This document shows, in pieces, positions 60,511-64,000 of a stretch of 64,000 nucleotides of DNA. This DNA comes from Lentzea atacamensis (GTDB lineage Bacteria > Actinomycetota > Actinomycetes > Mycobacteriales > Pseudonocardiaceae). The position numbers were made by a program, and so were the translations under genes. The stretch lies in contig NZ_QLTT01000009.1 of NCBI RefSeq assembly GCF_003269295.1, positions 186,001 through 250,000 on the forward strand, read 5' to 3'. Below the pieces are notes generated by a model, which ran no database searches, had not been told where the DNA came from, and saw only the letters and a list, made by a program, of their open reading frames with translations. Each line of letters opens with the position of its first letter. The first letter of the stretch is position 1.

Positions 60511-61641
60511 TCAGTTCCTTCCAACCAGCTCGCGGGCACGTGCACGTGCCCAGTCCTCGGCGGCGAGCACCTCCGCGACGTCCGCGGGGTCGCTCCGCCA
60601 GTCATTCGCCTCGCCGAGAACCTGGCCGATGGTGTCCACGATCGACAGGAACGACGTCTTGCCCGCGACGAAAGCAGCGAGTGCCTCCTCGTTCGCCGCG
60701 TTGTACACCGCGGGGAGACAGCCACCGCCGCTGCCCGCCTGCCGCGCTAGCTCGACCGCCGGGAACGTGACGCTGTCCACCGGTTCGAACGTCCACGAGG
60801 TGGCGGTGTCAAAGGTACAGGCGGCCGCCGCACCGGCTACGCGCTCGGGCCACCCGAGGCCCAGCGAGATCGGCAGGCGCATGTCCGGCGGCGACGCCTG
60901 CGCGAGCGTCGAGCCGTCGGTGAACGTCACCATCGAGTGAATGATGGACTGCGGGTGCACCACGACGTCGATGCGGTCGTACGGCACCCCGAACAGCAGG
61001 TGCGCCTCGATCAGCTCGAGGCCCTTGTTCACCAGGTTCGCCGAGTTGATGGTGACGACCTGGCCCATCGACCACGTCGGGTGCGCCATGGCCTGTTCGA
61101 CCGTGATGCCGGCGAGGTCCGCGCGCGTCCTGCCGCGGAACGGCCCGCCGGACGCCGTCAGCACCAGCTTGTGCACCTCGTGCGGCGCGCCACCGCGCAG
61201 GCACTGCGCGAGCGCCGAGTGCTCCGAGTCGACCGGCACGATCTGGTCGGGCTTGGCCGCCTTCAGCACGAGCGGCCCGCCCGCGATGAGCGACTCCTTG
61301 TTGGCGAGCGCGAGCGTGGCGCCGCTCTCCAGCGTCTTCAGCGACGGCTCGAGCCCCCTGGACCCGTCCATGCCGTTGAGCACGACGTCCGCGGGGCAGG
61401 CCTCGATCAGGTCGACCATGCTGGTCAGCGTCTTGACGCCGGGCACCTCGGTGCCGTTGGCCACGGCGACCACCGGTACGTCGAACTCGGCTGCCTGCTG
61501 CTTGAGCAGGTCCAGCTGACGCCCACCGGCGCCGAGCCCGACGACGCGGAAGCGGTCGCGGTTGCGCCGGATGACGTCGAGCGCCTGGGTGCCGATGGAG
61601 CCGGTCGATCCCAGGATCAGGACAGTGCGTGGAGTACTCAT
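60511..61641 (-). CDS. dxr: 1-deoxy-D-xylulose 5-phosphate reductoisomerase
   Basis: 376 residues. Second step of the MEP pathway; the target of fosmidomycin. NADPH motif LGSTGSIGTQALDVI, metal/substrate site DSEHSALAQCL, and the flexible loop with HPTWSMGQVVTINSAN. VYNAANEEALAAF lies near the C-terminus. First gene of the leftward dxr-rip1-ispG group, 5 bases before rip1. Confidence 0.97.
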   Translation of the reverse strand: MSTPRTVLILGSTGSIGTQALDVIRRNRDRFRVVGLGAGGRQLDLLKQQAAEFDVPVVAVANGTEVPGVKTLTSMVDLIEACPADVVLNGMDGSRGLEPSLKTLESGATLALANKESLIAGGPLVLKAAKPDQIVPVDSEHSALAQCLRGGAPHEVHKLVLTASGGPFRGRTRADLAGITVEQAMAHPTWSMGQVVTINSANLVNKGLELIEAHLLFGVPYDRIDVVVHPQSIIHSMVTFTDGSTLAQASPPDMRLPISLGLGWPERVAGAAAACTFDTATSWTFEPVDSVTFPAVELARQAGSGGGCLPAVYNAANEEALAAFVAGKTSFLSIVDTIGQVLGEANDWRSDPADVAEVLAAEDWARARARELVGRN

Positions 61642-61775
61642 CGCCCCTCATTGTTCCGGAGAGTGCCTGAGAGCCCGGCACAGCCCGTTACTTTGATAAC
61701 GGAGTGGTTTTGGAGGCGTGAAGTCGCCACTTCGGGGGCATTCCTTCCTCGACAGCTGATGGAAGGAGACTCTCC

Positions 61776-62042
61776 GTGGGCATCCTGGGATGGATCGTGC
61801 TCGGTCTGCTGGCCGGCGCCATCGCCAAGGCCATCATGCCTGGTAACGACCCCGGCGGTTTCATCATCACGATGCTGCTCGGCATCGTGGGTGCGATTCT
61901 GGGCGGATTCATCGGATCCGCGCTCTTCGGGACCGATCTCGGGTCCTTCTTCGACCTGAGGACGTGGCTGCTGGCCATCGTCGGATCGCTGATCCTGCTC
62001 GGCATCTACCGCCTGGTAACAGGCCGGAGGGCACATACCTAG
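61776..62042 (+). CDS. GlsB/YeaQ/YmgE-family small membrane protein
   Basis: 88 residues with three hydrophobic segments: GWIVLGLLAGAIAKAIMPG, GFIITMLLGIVGAILGGFIG and a final LLAIVGSLILLGIYRL. Glycine-rich transglycosylase-associated family, often induced by stress. GTG start with GGAG upstream. In the leader, CCGTTA/TAACGG near 61687-61704 could form a small hairpin. Confidence 0.9.
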   Translation: MGILGWIVLGLLAGAIAKAIMPGNDPGGFIITMLLGIVGAILGGFIGSALFGTDLGSFFDLRTWLLAIVGSLILLGIYRLVTGRRAHT

Positions 62043-62057
62043 TCCAGTGAGACGTTT

Positions 62058-62088
62058 GAGGCCGTTCGGGTGTCACCCGGACGGCCTC
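62058..62088. terminator. Bidirectional terminator
   Basis: GAGGCCGT (62058-62065) pairs with ACGGCCTC (62081-62088), with an inner CGGGT/ACCCG stem. It lies between two convergent genes. Confidence 0.85.
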
Positions 62089-62102
62089 TCACGTTGCGAT
62101 GA

Positions 62103-62753
62103 CTAGCTGGCGATCCCCGCGTCCCGGGCGAGCAACGCCGCCTGCACCCGGTTCGTCAGCCCCAGCTTCGCGAGCAACCGCGACACGTACGTCTTCACCG
62201 TCGCCTCGGACATGTGCAGCTTCGCGCCGATGTCCGCGTTCGACATGCCCTGCCCGAGCAGCGCGAGCACCTCCACCTCGCGCTCGGTGAGCCCGGCGAC
62301 CGCCTTCTGCGCCTCCTGCCGCTTCGGCTGCCCGGACGTGGCGACCATGCCGACCACGCGCGACGTGACCATCGGCGACAGATACGCCTCGCCGTTGTTC
62401 ACCGCGCGCACGGCACGCAAAAGCTCCTCGGGCGCGGAGTCCTTGAGCAGGAACCCGGCCGCGCCGTCGGACAGGGCTCGCACGATGTTCTCGTCCTCGC
62501 CGAACGTCGTCAGCATCACGACCCGCACGGAAGGCGCGACGACTCGCAGCTCCTTGGCGCACGCCAGGCCGTCCATCCGCGGCATGCGGATGTCCAGCAC
62601 CGCCACGTCGACGCGGCGCTCGCGCACGATCTGCAGCGCCTCGCGGCCGTCGCCCGCCTCCGCCACCAGCTCGATGTCGTCGGCGGTGCCGAGAATGGCC
62701 TTGATGCCGGCCCGCATGAGCGGCTCGTCGTCTGCGATGAGCACCCGGATCAT
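62103..62753 (-). CDS. NarL/LuxR-type response regulator
   Basis: 216 residues. Receiver domain with Asp8/Asp9 and phosphoacceptor Asp54 (VLDIRMPRMDG), Thr in MLTTFGEDE and Lys in LLKDSAPEE. LuxR-type HTH at the C-terminus (LTEREVEVLALLGQGMSNAD ... VSRLLAKLGL). The ATG overlaps the kinase stop as TGATG, so kinase and regulator are translated together. Confidence 0.95.
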   Translation of the reverse strand: MIRVLIADDEPLMRAGIKAILGTADDIELVAEAGDGREALQIVRERRVDVAVLDIRMPRMDGLACAKELRVVAPSVRVVMLTTFGEDENIVRALSDGAAGFLLKDSAPEELLRAVRAVNNGEAYLSPMVTSRVVGMVATSGQPKRQEAQKAVAGLTEREVEVLALLGQGMSNADIGAKLHMSEATVKTYVSRLLAKLGLTNRVQAALLARDAGIAS

Positions 62754-64000
62754 CAACCAGTCCTCTGCACGTGGATCTTCTTCTCGACCAGCTTGCCGTC
62801 TCGGAAGCAGAAACGCACCACCCGTGTGCCCTCGTCGCGGTAGGACTGCTCGTCGGTGATGTGGTAGACGCAACGCGCGCCCGGCGGCTCCGGTGCGGCG
62901 TGGGACTTCCGTTCACCGTCGCCCACCAGGGGTTCGTCGCCGGACGGCAGCAGCGCCATCACCTCGGCCTCCGGCTGTCCCTCCTGGATCCGGTCGAGGT
63001 TCTGCTGCGTCACGACCTCGGTCACCGGCTGGGCGCCGAGCACCGTGAAGCCGCCGATGATGAGCGTCAGCACGATCGACGCGCCCGCGATCGACCCGAC
63101 GCCCGCCCACTTGCGGATCTGCCGCCTCGGCTCGGCCTCCTCCTGCTCGTCCTCCGGTTCGGGCAGCGCCGTCTCCTCGTACGGCAGCACCGCGGCGATC
63201 CGGAAGCCACCCGACGGCAGCGCGCCGACGTGCAGGATGCCGCCCGCCACGCGCACGCGTTCGGAGAGCCCGATCAGTCCGACGCCGGGCTCACCGGTGG
63301 GCGAGCCGTTGCGCGACGGGTTGTTCCGCACCTCCACCACCAGCGCGTCCGGCTCGTACTTCACCGTCACCTGCACGGCGGCGCCCGGTGAGTGCTTGGC
63401 CGCGTTGGTCAGCCCCTCCTGCGCGACGCGATAAGCCGCGTGCGACACACGTGACGGCAACGGGTGCGACTGCCCGCCACGAACCAGACTGACCAGCACA
63501 CCGGCCTTCCGCGCGTCACTCACCAACGAGTCGATGGACTCCACGGTCCGTGTCGCGGGGTCGTCGTCGGGACCGTCCTCGGCCCGCAGCACCCCGATGA
63601 TCGCCCGCAGCTCTTCCATGCCGGTCAACGCGGCCGAGCGCAGCACCCCGATCGCCTCGCGCTGCTTGTCCCCCAGTGACGGGTCCATCGCCAGCACACC
63701 GGCGTGCACGGAGATCAACGACAGCCGGTGGCCGAGGCTGTCGTGCATGTCCTGGGCGATGCGGCTGCGTTCACGGAGCCGCACCTGCCGGGAGATCATC
63801 CGGTGCTCGATCCGCATCCGGGCTTCGCGGTCCTGCATCGCCTGCACCAGCGCCTCGCGTTGCGCCAGGTACCGGCCGACGAGGAACGGCAGCGCCACGC
63901 CCACGCCGAAGATCGTGATCAGGATGAGCATGCCGTAGACGGGTTCGATGTCGATCGGCCTCGCGTCCCAGTCCCACGCGAGCACCACGACGACGAACGT
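62753..64000 (-). CDS. Histidine kinase with extra C-terminal membrane-anchored domain, 5' end outside the window
   Basis: The frame is open to the right edge and begins within a hydrophobic region, so the N-terminal membrane segments are incomplete. The HisKA_3 phosphoacceptor is in IAQDMHDSLGHRLSLIS; the ATPase has GLTNAAKHSPGAAVQVTV and PGVGLIGLSERVRVAGG. An acidic linker follows, then one more transmembrane helix (SIAGASIVLTLIIGGFTVLG) and about 90 residues outside (EVVTQQNLDRIQEGQPEAEVM ... CVYHITDEQSY ... VVRFCFRDGKLVEKKIHV). That part recalls SmpA/BamE-like domains and could be the sensor. Most NarL-type kinases end after the ATPase. Confidence 0.9.
   Translation of the reverse strand, partial: TFVVVVLAWDWDARPIDIEPVYGMLILITIFGVGVALPFLVGRYLAQREALVQAMQDREARMRIEHRMISRQVRLRERSRIAQDMHDSLGHRLSLISVHAGVLAMDPSLGDKQREAIGVLRSAALTGMEELRAIIGVLRAEDGPDDDPATRTVESIDSLVSDARKAGVLVSLVRGGQSHPLPSRVSHAAYRVAQEGLTNAAKHSPGAAVQVTVKYEPDALVVEVRNNPSRNGSPTGEPGVGLIGLSERVRVAGGILHVGALPSGGFRIAAVLPYEETALPEPEDEQEEAEPRRQIRKWAGVGSIAGASIVLTLIIGGFTVLGAQPVTEVVTQQNLDRIQEGQPEAEVMALLPSGDEPLVGDGERKSHAAPEPPGARCVYHITDEQSYRDEGTRVVRFCFRDGKLVEKKIHVQRTG

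Noticed and set aside
58211..60940. 909-codon plus-strand frame opposite ispG and rip1
   Set aside because: ispG, rip1 and dxr on the minus strand are certain, and the plus frame is a composition artefact.
61642..61775. Riboswitch before the small membrane-protein gene
   Set aside because: GGAGAGTGCC at the left recalls part of a glycine riboswitch, but the rest of that consensus and a second domain are missing.
1..64000. CRISPR arrays, insertion sequences, prophage, rRNA or tRNA genes
   Set aside because: No regularly spaced repeats, transposase or integrase motifs, or conserved RNA sequences were recognised on either strand by reading.

Overview
The window is chromosomal DNA from a high-GC actinomycete, most likely of the Pseudonocardiales (Lentzea/Saccharothrix/Amycolatopsis-like). 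Supporting signs are very high third-position GC, frequent GTG starts with GTGA or TGATG stop/start overlaps, a mycothione reductase (mycothiol is actinobacterial), a ChlI-ChlD fused chelatase, an HspR-type inverted repeat upstream of lon, and many secreted proteases and ricin-type lectins. The genus is an inference. From memory, the backbone order proS, MFS, cysG, cobB, cobO, ChlI/D, alpha/beta hydrolase, mtr, map, lipoprotein PBP, GNAT, ispG, rip1, dxr matches the M. tuberculosis Rv2845c-Rv2870c segment. The window is therefore an ancestral backbone broken up by lineage-specific accessory blocks.

Layout. 1-4.4 kb: GNAT and VOC proteins, proS, an MFS exporter. 4.3-9.6 kb: secreted lectin, cysG, a PIG-L deacetylase, a trypsin-like protease and a thermolysin-clan protease. 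9.7-17 kb: a leftward B12 operon (ChlI/D, cobO, cobB, cobM, cobL, cbiG) behind a clear cobalamin riboswitch; its last three proteins are truncated or divergent. 17.1-19.5 kb: threonine aldolase and TetR, divergent from a quinone oxidoreductase across paired palindromic operators. 19.5-24.9 kb: P450, bioF-like synthase, ElaA-like GNAT, protease, LysE exporter, second lectin and a frameshifted small gene. 24.9-28.7 kb: an NB-ARC/TPR regulator and two proteases. 28.7-38.6 kb: M48 peptidase, alpha/beta hydrolase, a coupled ABC exporter/acetyltransferase/P-loop kinase operon, half an MFS transporter next to a 58-residue gene, a membrane-inserted patatin, a single-chain PheRS-like enzyme with an attenuator-like leader, and a SAM methyltransferase. 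38.7-43.6 kb: lon and a set of secreted proteins. 43.7-54.3 kb: mtr, flavodoxin-like protein, VOC, CynX-type MFS with a GntR regulator, an epoxide hydrolase coupled to an AlkZ-like DNA glycosylase, LysR/EamA, cobQ and a small hydrolase. 54.3-61.6 kb: the conserved map-PBP-GNAT-ispG-rip1-dxr block. 61.8-64 kb: a small stress-type membrane protein and a two-component system cut by the window edge.

How the genes work together. The B12 riboswitch should shut the corrin operon down when cobalamin is abundant; cobQ and cysG sit apart. ispG and dxr supply the MEP isoprenoid pathway beside the site-2 protease Rip1. The most unusual points are the degenerate corrin-ring enzymes, the epoxide hydrolase/AlkZ-like pair, the leader-controlled PheRS-like protein, and the histidine kinase with a domain after its kinase core. 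No CRISPR array, rRNA, tRNA or intact insertion sequence was seen. Apart from the places listed below, intergenic gaps are under 300 bases.
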